Source: Bartonella grahamii subsp. shimonis
GTDB lineage: Bacteria; Pseudomonadota; Alphaproteobacteria; Rhizobiales; Rhizobiaceae
Assembly (NCBI RefSeq): GCF_036327415.1
Contig: NZ_CP123961.1
Span: 310,001-374,000 of the forward strand
Length of the DNA stretch: 64,000 nt
Reading direction: 5' to 3'
Below are positions 55,686 through 64,000 of this stretch, in pieces (the stretch's first letter is position 1; each line of letters starts with the position of its first letter). A program made the position numbers and the translations under genes. A model generated the notes under the pieces. The model had not been told where the DNA came from. It worked only from the letters and a program-made list of their open reading frames with translations, and did not search any database.

Positions 55686-55742
55686 ATAGAAAGCATATGC
55701 TTGATTTTTTAAGTTATCACAAAGCTGTCTAATGAAAACAAA
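55686..55742 (+). pseudogene. Degenerate direct copy of an nspC segment
   Basis: ATAGAAAGCATATGCTTGAT, then TTTTTAAGTTATCACAAAGC, aligns with 54077-54130 of nspC (ATTGAAGCACATATGCTTGA, then CTTTTAATTTATCGTGAAAA) at roughly 70% identity by eye. It lies just past the end of the two-gene operon, same orientation. Confidence 0.5.
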
Positions 55743-55961
55743 CTTAATATTCTCGTGTAATTATGGTTTTTAAAGAATTTTAGCTATTCATTATACTTTG
55801 GCAACATTGCGATTTCTTAACAACCTTAAAGAAGAGACATATCATCTTTTTAAGACATAACAAGCAATGATCAAGAAAAACAGAAAAGCAAAAACTAATT
55901 TAATCACACTGTATAACTTGTCATTATTATCAAAAAGATAGTGTTATAAACAAAAGATATA

Positions 55962-55995
55962 AAAATACCGCTCTTTTAAAAAAGAGTGGTATTTT
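55962..55995. terminator. Bidirectional intrinsic terminator
   Basis: A 16-bp stem (AAAATACCGCTCTTTT / AAAAGAGTGGTATTTT, one G-T pair) with almost no loop. A/T runs on both sides make it symmetrical. It lies 280 bp after the polyamine operon and probably ends it; it could also serve read-through from the opposite strand. Confidence 0.7.
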
Positions 55996-56029
55996 GTAGA
56001 ATATTCAATCCCTCCCCTCTGCATCTTAA

Positions 56030-56680
56030 ATGACAAAGATCCTTAACCCACACCAATCATTAAACAATTCAATTTCTTTAAACAAACTCCTTTTGGCTTC
56101 CTTCTTCATATGATTCATCACAATGAATAACATATTGATTTATAACAATAAACTATCATTTTCAACTTGATTCATAACGCTGAAAACTGTAAGATTCTTT
56201 TATCACAAACTCTCTCACGTTGAATCAATTAAAATCTTTTATCTGCAGATCACAAACAAAGCGAGCGTGTAAGTAAAAATGATGAAAAAAAAGAATAAAA
56301 ATTTCTCTTATGAAGATTCTCAAATAATAAAGGGCTTTAGCAATATTGAGAACTGAAAAAGTGCATTATAATGTCAGTGTATACTTTCACTAAACATAAA
56401 GATGATGGTGCACTATAGATCTTATAACAGTTTGAATGAATTTTATATATTTCAAGAGGAATTTTACAGCTATACCATTCACGAGCACCATCGCTAAGTA
56501 GATTTGCGCATTTTGAGAGATACTTTCTTAAAACAAAGCACGCAAATAAGCTCAGAACCCTATCCTAAATATTTTATAACAGTATAAAAAACCACCCCAT
56601 ATGTAAAACTTTACATAGACCAAACACCACCGCTCTAAACGATAGTGCACAACAGGATAATCAATCAAAGCTGCACACCA
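56030..56680 (+). repeat. Composite repeat, copy J (full length, modules 1-4)
   Basis: The second complete copy. Module 1: GACAAAGATCCTTAACCCAC, AATTCAATTTCTTTAAACA. Module 2: ATATTGATTTATAACAATAA, CACGTTGAATCAATTAAAAT, CTGCAGATCACAAACAAAGC, AAACATAAAGATGATGGTGC. Module 3: CTATACCATTCACGAGCACC, ATCGCTAAGTAGATTTGCGC. Module 4: the palindrome ATGTAAAACTTTACAT (56601-56616), CTCTAAACGATAGTGCACAA. The 55740-55960 and 56690-56821 parts of this spacer hold nothing I can assign apart from short inverted repeats near lpdA. Confidence 0.75.
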
Positions 56681-56821
56681 GAGTTCTAAAACAGTAATTA
56701 TCGAAAAGCATACAACAAATGAAACATTTCAATACAATTGGTTGTATTCCTTTTTAAAGTTTTAAAATGTTGTTGTATGCTTCACAAATATTTTCTGTCT
56801 CCTGTACTTTTTAAAAGCTTT

Positions 56822-58228
56822 TTAAATATGAAGTGGTTTAGCAAATGTTGCCAAAGCTGCCTCACGCACAGCTTCTGATAAGGTAGGATGTGCATGGCAA
56901 CAACGCCCCAGATCCTCTGATGAACCACCAAATTCCATCAAAACTGCAATTTCATGAATCATTTCACCAGCACCAAATCCAAGAATGTGCCCCCCTAGTA
57001 CCCGATCTGTTTTTTTATCGGCAAGAATTTTAACAAACCCATCACTCTTTTGCATTGCACGTGCGCGACCATTGGCCATGAAAGGAAATTTGCCAACATT
57101 ATATTCAATACCAGCAGTTTTTAGCTCCTCTTCTGTCCTTCCTACACTCGCAATTTCCGGCTGTGTATAAACAACACTAGGAATAACATCAAAATTAACA
57201 TGCCCTTTCTGACCTGCCAAAATTTCTGCCACAGCAACGCCTTCTTCTTCTGCTTTATGCGCTAACATTGGTCCTTTAACGACATCACCAATCGCATAAA
57301 TTCCTGGAACATTCGTCTGCCAGTGGGCATCAATCGCAATAAATCCGCGTTCATCTAACTGAACACCAGCCTCCTCTAAGCCAAGCCCCTTCGTATACGG
57401 AGAACGTCCAGTAGCAATAAGCACAACATCAGCCTCTAAAGTTTCAGCTGCACCACCTTTTACGGCTTCAAAAGTCACCTGAGCAGTTGAGCCAGATTGT
57501 GTAACAGCTGTTACTTTTGTTCCCGTCTTATATTCTATTCCCTGTTTTTCCATTAATTTCTGAAATTGCCGTGAAACTTCACCATCCATTGAACCCAAAA
57601 CTTTATTAAAATACTCAATAATGGTCACCTTAGCACCTAAACGGCTCCAAACTGATCCAAGTTCTGAACCAATAACACCAGCACCCACTACAATCATATG
57701 CGCTGGTACTTTTTCAAGTGAAAGGGCTCCCGTAGAAGAAACAATAGTCTTTTCATCAATTTCAACATTCACCCCTGGAATGCCCGAACTCTCTGAACCC
57801 GTAGCAATAATAATATTTTTTGTTTCAATTGTTTGTTTATTACCATCTCTGGCAACAACTTCCACACGACCCGCACTCAAAATTTTGGCTGTCCCCCAAA
57901 AAGTATCAACTTTATTTTTTTTCATCAAAAAAGAAACACCACTTGTATTGGCTGTCACCACAGCTTTCTTATGAACCATCATTTGTTCAAGATTAAGCTT
58001 AGATTTACCAATAGAAATACCAAGCGTTTCAAAACCATGCTGGGTTTCAGAAAACACTTCTGAAGCATGTAACAATGCTTTAGAAGGGATACAACCAACG
58101 TTGAGACATGTTCCTCCTAATGTTGTACGCTTTTCAATAATCGCTACTTTAAGTCCCAGTTGTGCAGCCTTTATTGCTGCTACATAACCACCTGGACCCG
58201 CTCCGATCACAGCCACATCATAAGACAT
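56822..58228 (-). CDS. lpdA: Dihydrolipoamide dehydrogenase (E3)
   Basis: The product is 468 residues. It reoxidises dihydrolipoamide on SucB with FAD and NAD. Motifs: FAD-binding VIGAGPGGYVAAI, the redox disulfide GGTCLNVGCIPSKALLH, NAD-binding VVGAGVIGSELGSVW, the second FAD block GIYAIGDVVKGPMLAHKAEEEG and the active-site His-Glu in HAHPTLSEA. It lies 31 bp after sucB in the sucCD-sucAB-lpdA cluster, so it is most likely the E3 of 2-oxoglutarate dehydrogenase. Confidence 0.97.
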   Translation of the reverse strand: MSYDVAVIGAGPGGYVAAIKAAQLGLKVAIIEKRTTLGGTCLNVGCIPSKALLHASEVFSETQHGFETLGISIGKSKLNLEQMMVHKKAVVTANTSGVSFLMKKNKVDTFWGTAKILSAGRVEVVARDGNKQTIETKNIIIATGSESSGIPGVNVEIDEKTIVSSTGALSLEKVPAHMIVVGAGVIGSELGSVWSRLGAKVTIIEYFNKVLGSMDGEVSRQFQKLMEKQGIEYKTGTKVTAVTQSGSTAQVTFEAVKGGAAETLEADVVLIATGRSPYTKGLGLEEAGVQLDERGFIAIDAHWQTNVPGIYAIGDVVKGPMLAHKAEEEGVAVAEILAGQKGHVNFDVIPSVVYTQPEIASVGRTEEELKTAGIEYNVGKFPFMANGRARAMQKSDGFVKILADKKTDRVLGGHILGFGAGEMIHEIAVLMEFGGSSEDLGRCCHAHPTLSEAVREAALATFAKPLHI

Positions 58229-58259
58229 CCGTTTCTCCTTTCATCCTGAAAACTGTATT

Positions 58260-59471
58260 TTACAAATCAAGAACAAGGCGTTCCGGATCTTCTAAGCTTT
58301 CCTTAACACGCACAAGAAAAGTTACAGCTTCTTGCCCATCCACAATACGGTGATCATAAGAAAGCGCTAAATACATCATGGGGCGGATCACAACTTGGCC
58401 CTCAACAACCATTGCTCGCTCTTTAATTGCATGCATTCCCAAAATACCAGATTGTGGTGCATTCAAAATCGGTGTTGACATCAACGATCCATACACACCA
58501 CCATTGGTAATGGTAAAAGTTCCGCCCTGCATATCAGAAACGGCTAATTTTCCATCACGCGCAAGACGCCCCAAACGACCAATCTCTTTTTCAATCTCTG
58601 CCAATGACATCTGATCTGCATCTCGCACTACTGGAACAACAAGCCCTTTATCCGTTCCAACAGCAATTCCAACATTGACATAGTTTTTGTAAACAATATC
58701 TGTCCCATCGATCTCGGCATTAACAGCAGGAAGTTCTTTTAATGCATGACAAACAGCCTTGGTAAAAAATCCCATAAAACCAAGTTTAACACCATGTTTC
58801 TTTTCAAAAAGATCCTTATAACGCTTGCGCAAATCCATCACCGCAGACATATCAACTTCATTAAATGTGGTTAACATTGCTGCTACATTTTGTGCATCTT
58901 TAAGACGGCGAGCAATTGTTTGACGCAATTTTGTCATACGAACCCGCTCTTCACGTGTTTCTTGGACAGGAGTTGCCGAAGAACTCGTCGCAGAAGAAGA
59001 AGGTGTAGGGACATTTGTACTTCGTTTTAATCCACCAAGAACATCTTCTTTAAGAATTTGTCCACGTTTTCCAGAACCTGAAATATCACTTTTTGCAACA
59101 TTATTTTCAGCCATCAATTTTGCTGCTGAAGGAGAAGGGGGCATTGTACTGCTCGAAGTAGGCTTCTCCGATTCAGACGAAGCCGCTGAAACAAGTGTAG
59201 CAGAAGGTGAAAATGATTGGGAGACACCAGCTTCTCCAGCTTTCACCACTCCTAAAAGAGCATTTACTTCAACCGTATCGCCTTCTTTTGCAATGATTTC
59301 AGATAATTTCCCCGCAACAGGAGAAGGAACTTCAACGGTTACCTTATCAGTTTCTAATTCAACCAAAGGCTCATCCATAGCGACAGCTTCACCAAGTTTT
59401 TTAAACCATTTGCCAACCGTTGCTTCGGTAACCGATTCGCCCAAAGTAGGAACACGAATTTCAGTAGTCAT
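58260..59471 (-). CDS. sucB: 2-oxoglutarate dehydrogenase E2, dihydrolipoyl succinyltransferase
   Basis: The product is 403 residues. Domains in order: one lipoyl domain (about 1-77, lipoyl Lys in [16 protein letters not shown]), a Ser/Thr/Pro linker, an E1/E3-binding domain (about 110-145, [32 protein letters not shown]), a second linker, and the catalytic acyltransferase core (about 175-403) ending in [15 protein letters not shown] with the His and Asp of the active site. It follows sucA by 32 bp. Confidence 0.97.
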   Translation of the reverse strand: MTTEIRVPTLGESVTEATVGKWFKKLGEAVAMDEPLVELETDKVTVEVPSPVAGKLSEIIAKEGDTVEVNALLGVVKAGEAGVSQSFSPSATLVSAASSESEKPTSSSTMPPSPSAAKLMAENNVAKSDISGSGKRGQILKEDVLGGLKRSTNVPTPSSSATSSSATPVQETREERVRMTKLRQTIARRLKDAQNVAAMLTTFNEVDMSAVMDLRKRYKDLFEKKHGVKLGFMGFFTKAVCHALKELPAVNAEIDGTDIVYKNYVNVGIAVGTDKGLVVPVVRDADQMSLAEIEKEIGRLGRLARDGKLAVSDMQGGTFTITNGGVYGSLMSTPILNAPQSGILGMHAIKERAMVVEGQVVIRPMMYLALSYDHRIVDGQEAVTFLVRVKESLEDPERLVLDL

Positions 59472-59503
59472 AATATTTTTCCATACATCAGAGTAGTAAT
59501 AAA

Positions 59504-62503
59504 TTAAGAACCTAACGCGTCTTTAAGAAACGCAGCCAGTTGTTCAAGGTGTTTCACCATTAACCCAGAGGCCGGTGACGCACTCGCAGGACGTCCTGCA
59601 TAGCGAGCACGTGAATATTGCGCATTAATATGCGTCAAAACCCATTCCAAATAAGGCTCAATAAATGACCAAGCCCCCATGTTTTTTGGTTCCTCTTGGC
59701 ACCAAAAAACTTCCGCCTGCAAAAAGCGCGACAACACATTCACCAAAACTTTTGCAGGGAAAGGATAAAGCTGTTCAATACGAAGGAGATAAACATCATC
59801 AATACCCTTTTTTTCACGTTCTTCATAAAGGTCGTAATAAACCTTACCAGTACAAAGGACGACACGGCGAATTTTACTATCTTTTTGCAAATTAATGACA
59901 GAGTCTTTGAGACATTCTGCATCATCAAGCAACACACGACAGAAACTTGTTTCTGGCCCCATTTCATTGAGAAGAGAAACTGCTCGCTTATGACGTAAAA
60001 GCGATTTCGGTGTCATCAAAATCAATGGCTTACGAAAATCACGCTTAATTTGTCGACGCAAAATATGAAAATAATTTGCAGGGGTTGTACAATTAGCAAC
60101 CTGCATATTATCTTCCGCACAAAGTTGAAGAAACCGTTCTAAACGTGCAGAAGAATGCTCCGGCCCTTGCCCTTCAAAACCATGAGGCAATAAACACACA
60201 AGACCAGACATACGAAGCCACTTACGCTCTGCGGATGAAATAAATTGATCAAAAATGACCTGTGCACCATTAGAGAAATCACCAAATTGTGCTTCCCAAA
60301 GTGTTAATCCCCGTGGTTCAGCAAGAGAATATCCATATTCAAAACCAAGAACAGCTTCTTCAGAAAGCATAGAATTAACAACTTCATAAAGCGCTTGCCC
60401 CTTTTGTAAATGATTCAAAGGGATATAACGCGCCTCATTTTCTTGGTCATAAAGAACTGAATGACGTTGTGAAAAAGTTCCCCGTTCAACATCCTCACCA
60501 GAAAGACGAACCGGTGCTCCTTCCAAACAAAGTGAACCAAAAGCTAAAGCTTCAGCGGTTGCCCAGTCAACCCCCTCACCGGTTTCAAAAATTTTAGCAC
60601 GATTATTTAAAAAACGTTGAATGGTTTTGTGAACGTGAAAATCTACCGGTATTTCGACAATTTTCTGACCAATTTCCTTTAAAATTTTTAATTCAACACC
60701 GGTTGTTCTAGAATGTTGTTCATCAGAGCTACTAAAAGCTTTGAGTCCCGTCCAGCTTCCATCAAGCCAATCAGCCTTATTGGGCTTATAAGAAGTACTT
60801 GCTTCAAATTCACCTTCAAGCTTATCGCGCCATAATTTTTTTTGTTGCTCAATCTCTTCTAAAGAAATCACTCCTTCTGCTACCAATTGGTCACTATAAA
60901 GTTGAAGTGTTGTTTTATGATTACGAATTGCCTTATACATAAGCGGCTGCGTAAAGGAAGGCTCATCACCTTCATTATGCCCATAACGGCGATAACAAAA
61001 CATATCAATAACCACTGGTTTATGGAAAATTTGGCGGAATTCTGTTGCTATTTTGGCAATAAAAACAACTGCCTCAGGATCATCACCATTCACATGGAAA
61101 ATTGGTGCATCAATCATTTTTGCGACATCTGATGGATAAGGCGAAGAACGTGAAAAACGTGGAGCTGTTGTAAAACCAATCTGATTATTGATAATAACAT
61201 GAAGTGAGCCTGCAACACGATAACCTTTAAGACCTGAAAGACCAAAAGTTTCTTGGATAACGCCTTGTCCTGCAAAAGCAGCATCACCATGAATAAGCAA
61301 TGGCATCACTTTTGAACGCTCACTTAATGAGAGTAAATCTGTATGCGCAGGTCCCATAAGTTGATCTTGTTTAGCACGTGCTTTCCCCATAACAACCGGA
61401 TCAACAATCTCAAGATGAGATGGATTAGCCAACAACGATAAATGAACTTTTTTACCATCAAATTCAAGATCAGCTGAAGTTCCCAAATGATATTTGACAT
61501 CACCGGACCCCTCCACATCATCAGGCTTATAAGACCCCCCTTTGAATTCATGAAAGATAGCCCTATGCGGCTTGGCAAGAACTTGTGAGAGAACATTTAA
61601 ACGACCACGATGTGCCATTCCTAAAATAACTTCCCTAACCCCTAAAGCACTACCACATTTTATAATCTGTTCAAGAGCGGGAATCAGCGCCTCACCGCCA
61701 TCGAGTCCAAAACGCTTTGTACCTTTATATTTAGTATCTAAAAACTGTTCAAATCCTTCTGCCTGAATAAGCTTATCCAGGATAGCTTTCTTGTCCTGTT
61801 GTGTGAAAGAAATTCTTTTATCTCTTCCTTCAATGCGTTCTTGAAGCCATGCTTTCTGAACCGGATCAGAAACATGCATATATTCCACACCGATTGTTGA
61901 ACAATAAGTACGGTTGAGAATTTCAAGCATTTGTGGAATAGTTGCATATTCCAACCCTAAAACATTATCAATAAAAATGAGACGTTCGTAATCCGCTGGA
62001 GTAAAACCATAAGCTTCTGGGGAAAGTTCCTTATAATCTTCTTGTTTTTCGGCCAATTGAAGAGGATCAAGCTTTGCCCGAAGATGCCCCCGTGCTCGAA
62101 ACGCACGAATCATCATAATTGCATGAACGGAATCACGTGTTGCACGAATAATATCTTGCTCACTGGAAGTTTTTCCCTTTTGTGCAGCACCTGTTATTGC
62201 TTTTTCCCTTAATTTATCACCAAGATATTTTTCAAGAGAAGACCAATCACCATCAAGAGCAGAAATCAATTCACCTTCTGCTTTTAATGGCCAATGATCA
62301 CATTGCCATGTTGCTCCTTCAGCATTTTTAAGAACATCTTCTTTATTATCATGAAGTCCTTCAAAAAAAGCACGCCACTGTGAATCAACACTGGTAGGAT
62401 CTTTTTCATATTGAGCATAAAGTTGATCTATATAATCCGCATTCCCACCATAAAGAAATGATGTCTGTGCAAAAAGGCTATTTATTTCGTCCTGCCTTGC
62501 CAT
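59504..62503 (-). CDS. sucA: 2-oxoglutarate dehydrogenase E1
   Basis: The product is 999 residues, normal for the family. It decarboxylates 2-oxoglutarate with thiamine diphosphate. An N-terminal anchor ([32 protein letters not shown]) binds E2. The core shows [47 protein letters not shown], the ThDP motif [21 protein letters not shown] and [17 protein letters not shown]; the C-terminal half has SFEYGYSL-type [23 protein letters not shown]. It lies 163 bp after sucD, with a long hairpin in between. Confidence 0.98.
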   Translation of the reverse strand: MARQDEINSLFAQTSFLYGGNADYIDQLYAQYEKDPTSVDSQWRAFFEGLHDNKEDVLKNAEGATWQCDHWPLKAEGELISALDGDWSSLEKYLGDKLREKAITGAAQKGKTSSEQDIIRATRDSVHAIMMIRAFRARGHLRAKLDPLQLAEKQEDYKELSPEAYGFTPADYERLIFIDNVLGLEYATIPQMLEILNRTYCSTIGVEYMHVSDPVQKAWLQERIEGRDKRISFTQQDKKAILDKLIQAEGFEQFLDTKYKGTKRFGLDGGEALIPALEQIIKCGSALGVREVILGMAHRGRLNVLSQVLAKPHRAIFHEFKGGSYKPDDVEGSGDVKYHLGTSADLEFDGKKVHLSLLANPSHLEIVDPVVMGKARAKQDQLMGPAHTDLLSLSERSKVMPLLIHGDAAFAGQGVIQETFGLSGLKGYRVAGSLHVIINNQIGFTTAPRFSRSSPYPSDVAKMIDAPIFHVNGDDPEAVVFIAKIATEFRQIFHKPVVIDMFCYRRYGHNEGDEPSFTQPLMYKAIRNHKTTLQLYSDQLVAEGVISLEEIEQQKKLWRDKLEGEFEASTSYKPNKADWLDGSWTGLKAFSSSDEQHSRTTGVELKILKEIGQKIVEIPVDFHVHKTIQRFLNNRAKIFETGEGVDWATAEALAFGSLCLEGAPVRLSGEDVERGTFSQRHSVLYDQENEARYIPLNHLQKGQALYEVVNSMLSEEAVLGFEYGYSLAEPRGLTLWEAQFGDFSNGAQVIFDQFISSAERKWLRMSGLVCLLPHGFEGQGPEHSSARLERFLQLCAEDNMQVANCTTPANYFHILRRQIKRDFRKPLILMTPKSLLRHKRAVSLLNEMGPETSFCRVLLDDAECLKDSVINLQKDSKIRRVVLCTGKVYYDLYEEREKKGIDDVYLLRIEQLYPFPAKVLVNVLSRFLQAEVFWCQEEPKNMGAWSFIEPYLEWVLTHINAQYSRARYAGRPASASPASGLMVKHLEQLAAFLKDALGS

Positions 62504-62620
62504 ATACCTCTCCGGAACATCTATTCCGTCTCCTTATATCTCTTTTCGACCTTTAAATGCTTACAAAACAAGCAATGATTCGACCATTCAAAAAGTTTTA
62601 CCTTTTTATACTCAAGTTTC

Positions 62621-62658
62621 TTCACCTGAATCTAAGAACTTTTTCTTATTCAGGTGAA
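62621..62658. terminator. Hairpin between sucD and sucA
   Basis: Perfect 11-bp arms TTCACCTGAAT (62621-62631) and ATTCAGGTGAA (62648-62658) with a 16-nt loop, starting about nine bases past the sucD stop on the minus strand. No T-run follows on that strand, so it is more likely an mRNA-stabilising or attenuating structure than a full terminator. Confidence 0.5.
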
Positions 62659-62666
62659 ACTTTCTT

Positions 62667-63569
62667 TTAGCCTTTCAAAACTGACATCAAAGTCTTACCT
62701 ATCTGTGATGGTGAGGGAGACACTCGAATCCCTGCTGATTCCATTGCCGCAATTTTATCTTCTGCACCACCTTTACCACCAGAAATAACAGCACCAGCAT
62801 GTCCCATTGTACGTCCTGGAGGAGCTGTACGGCCAGCAATAAAGCCAATAACTGGTTTTTTACGACCTTTTCTTGCTTCATCTTTCAGAAACTGTGCTGC
62901 TTCTTCTTCAGCAGAACCGCCAATCTCACCAATCATAACAATAGACTGAGTTTCATCATCCGCTAAAAACATTTCCAACACATCAATAAATTCAGTGCCC
63001 TTAACAGGATCGCCACCAATCCCTATCGCAGTTGTTTGCCCGAGACCTTCCTGACTCGTTTGAAAAACGGCTTCATAAGTTAAAGTTCCCGACCTCGAGA
63101 CAACCCCAACAGAACCTTTTCTAAAAATAGAACCAGGCATAATACCAATTTTACATTCATTTGGGGTAAGAATACCGGGACAATTAGGACCAATAAGACG
63201 AGATTTTGAATTTTCTAACCGCGCCTTCACTTTAACCATATCCATAACGGGAATACCTTCCGTAATACAGATAATTAAACGAACTTCAGCTTCAATAGCC
63301 TCTATAATAGCTGCCGCAGCCCCTGCAGGAGGAACATAAATAACGGAAGCATCCGCGCCTGTTTTTTCTTTTGCTTCTGCAACATTAGCAAAGATAGGAA
63401 GAGTTTCGCCTTTTGAACCTTCCCATGTTTCTCCACCCTTTTTAGGATTAACACCACCAACCATTTGCGTACCATGATAAGCAAGCGCCTGTTCTGTATG
63501 AAATGTTCCTGTTTTTCCTGTAAGCCCTTGAACTAGAACTTTTGTATCTTTATCCACAAGAATCGACAT
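62667..63569 (-). CDS. sucD: Succinyl-CoA synthetase subunit alpha
   Basis: The product is 300 residues. With SucC it makes succinate and a nucleoside triphosphate from succinyl-CoA. The CoA-binding Rossmann domain begins [27 protein letters not shown] (here [17 protein letters not shown]); [20 protein letters not shown] and the phospho-histidine in [19 protein letters not shown] are present. It starts three bases after the sucC stop. Confidence 0.98.
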   Translation of the reverse strand: MSILVDKDTKVLVQGLTGKTGTFHTEQALAYHGTQMVGGVNPKKGGETWEGSKGETLPIFANVAEAKEKTGADASVIYVPPAGAAAAIIEAIEAEVRLIICITEGIPVMDMVKVKARLENSKSRLIGPNCPGILTPNECKIGIMPGSIFRKGSVGVVSRSGTLTYEAVFQTSQEGLGQTTAIGIGGDPVKGTEFIDVLEMFLADDETQSIVMIGEIGGSAEEEAAQFLKDEARKGRKKPVIGFIAGRTAPPGRTMGHAGAVISGGKGGAEDKIAAMESAGIRVSPSPSQIGKTLMSVLKG

Positions 63570-63572
63570 AAC

Positions 63573-64000
63573 TTAAGCTCCCTTCACGGCTGCAACAATC
63601 TTTTGGGCAGCATCGTCTAAATCATCAGCAGGAATAACATTCAAACCACTCTCATTGATAATTGCTTTACCTTGCTCAACATTAGTGCCTTCAAGACGAA
63701 CAACCAAGGGAACCTTTAAACCAACCTCACGAACAGCAGCAACCACACCTTCAGCAATGACATCACAACGCATAATACCACCAAAAATGTTAACCAAAAT
63801 GCCCTTAACATTTGGATCGGCCGTAATAATTTTAAAAGCAGCTGTCACCTTTTCTTTTGACGCTCCACCACCAACGTCAAGAAAATTTGCAGGCTCTGCC
63901 CCATAGAGTTTGATAATATCCATTGTTGCCATAGCAAGACCCGCACCATTAACCATGCAACCAATCGTACCCTCAAGAGCAACATAAGCGAGATCATGTT
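63573..64000 (-). CDS. sucC: Succinyl-CoA synthetase subunit beta, C-terminal part (5' end outside window)
   Basis: The frame is open from the TAA at 63573-63575 to the window edge (about 142 residues). The CoA-ligase domain shows [60 protein letters not shown] and [16 protein letters not shown]. The first complete codon at the window edge reads His in [14 protein letters not shown]. It is the first gene seen of the sucCD-sucAB-lpdA cluster. Confidence 0.97.
   Translation of the reverse strand, partial: HDLAYVALEGTIGCMVNGAGLAMATMDIIKLYGAEPANFLDVGGGASKEKVTAAFKIITADPNVKGILVNIFGGIMRCDVIAEGVVAAVREVGLKVPLVVRLEGTNVEQGKAIINESGLNVIPADDLDDAAQKIVAAVKGA

Noticed and set aside
56718..56785. Inverted repeats near the lpdA 3' end (GCATACAACAA / TTGTTGTATGC; AATACAA/TTGTATT)
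   Set aside because: The arms are AT-rich and the T-run lies on the wrong strand for lpdA, so I do not call a terminator.
1..64000. CRISPR array, prophage, integrase or transposase gene
   Set aside because: No regularly spaced identical repeats, Cas genes, phage structural genes or transposases were seen. XerD is the housekeeping recombinase.

Overview
The window looks like a chromosomal segment of a Bartonella species (Alphaproteobacteria, Rhizobiales/Hyphomicrobiales). The DNA is AT-rich with long, low-coding spacers. Gene content and order are rhizobial: an argH-lptM-lysA cluster divergent from tlpA, mic60-hemY opposite tsaD, a Pha-type Mrp antiporter operon, aroK-aroB opposite xerD, and sucCD-sucAB-lpdA. 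Protein sequences are of the Brucella/Rhizobium type. Heme-synthesis genes are absent from their usual place beside mic60, which fits the hemin dependence of Bartonella. The genus call is an inference from content, not from a database match.

Layout. 1-2642: C-terminal part of a large NAD-glutamate dehydrogenase. 2643-4256: non-coding, with repeats and two decayed gene fragments. 4257-9391 (minus): DUF2125 protein, glutamine amidotransferase, HemY-like protein, Mic60-like protein. 9766-11909 (plus): tsaD and an EVE-domain protein. 12817-18753: response regulator (plus), then a methyltransferase, a TIGR02302 protein and lysA (minus). 18762-20401 (minus): lptM and argH. 20434-21129: tlpA (plus). 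21171-23846 (minus): a broken DUF188 gene, a YihY-family protein, prephenate dehydrogenase. 23847-25793: repeats and relics. 25794-29562 (minus): an ABC transporter operon that runs into holA. 29747-33698: tRNA-Gly, a terminal-inverted-repeat element, a decayed acetyltransferase, AT-rich relics and a promoter-terminator mini-unit; this may be an eroded island. 33699-38747: thiD, plsC, a D,D-carboxypeptidase and a CobW GTPase. 38748-40339: repeats. 40340-45104: L,D-transpeptidase, accA, xerD, a small membrane protein, aroK, aroB. 45165-45469: tRNA-Arg(CCU) split by a group I intron. 45524-46326: two tandem MliC-like lysozyme inhibitors. 46343-52394: phaAB-C-D-E-F-G. 52626-53123: BA14K-like protein. 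53288-55680: carboxynorspermidine decarboxylase and dehydrogenase. 55681-56821: terminator and a full composite repeat. 56822-64000 (minus): lpdA, sucB, sucA, sucD, sucC (partial).

The genes are mostly housekeeping: TCA cycle (sucCD, sucAB, lpdA), amino-acid synthesis (lysA, argH, aroK, aroB, tyrA), envelope (plsC, accA, two peptidoglycan enzymes, lipoproteins, Mic60), ion homeostasis (Pha antiporter), polyamines and tRNA modification. The unusual material lies between the genes. It consists of (i) a composite dispersed repeat with at least ten long copies and several deletion derivatives; (ii) a MITE-like element in three copies whose terminal inverted repeats vary from copy to copy yet still pair within each copy; and (iii) six decayed, same-orientation copies of gene segments just downstream of the gene or operon they came from. 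Other points of note are a response regulator without its phospho-acceptor aspartate, a gene broken by an exact 13-bp tandem duplication, and the split tRNA-Arg. All homology and function calls were made by reading the sequence without database searches.
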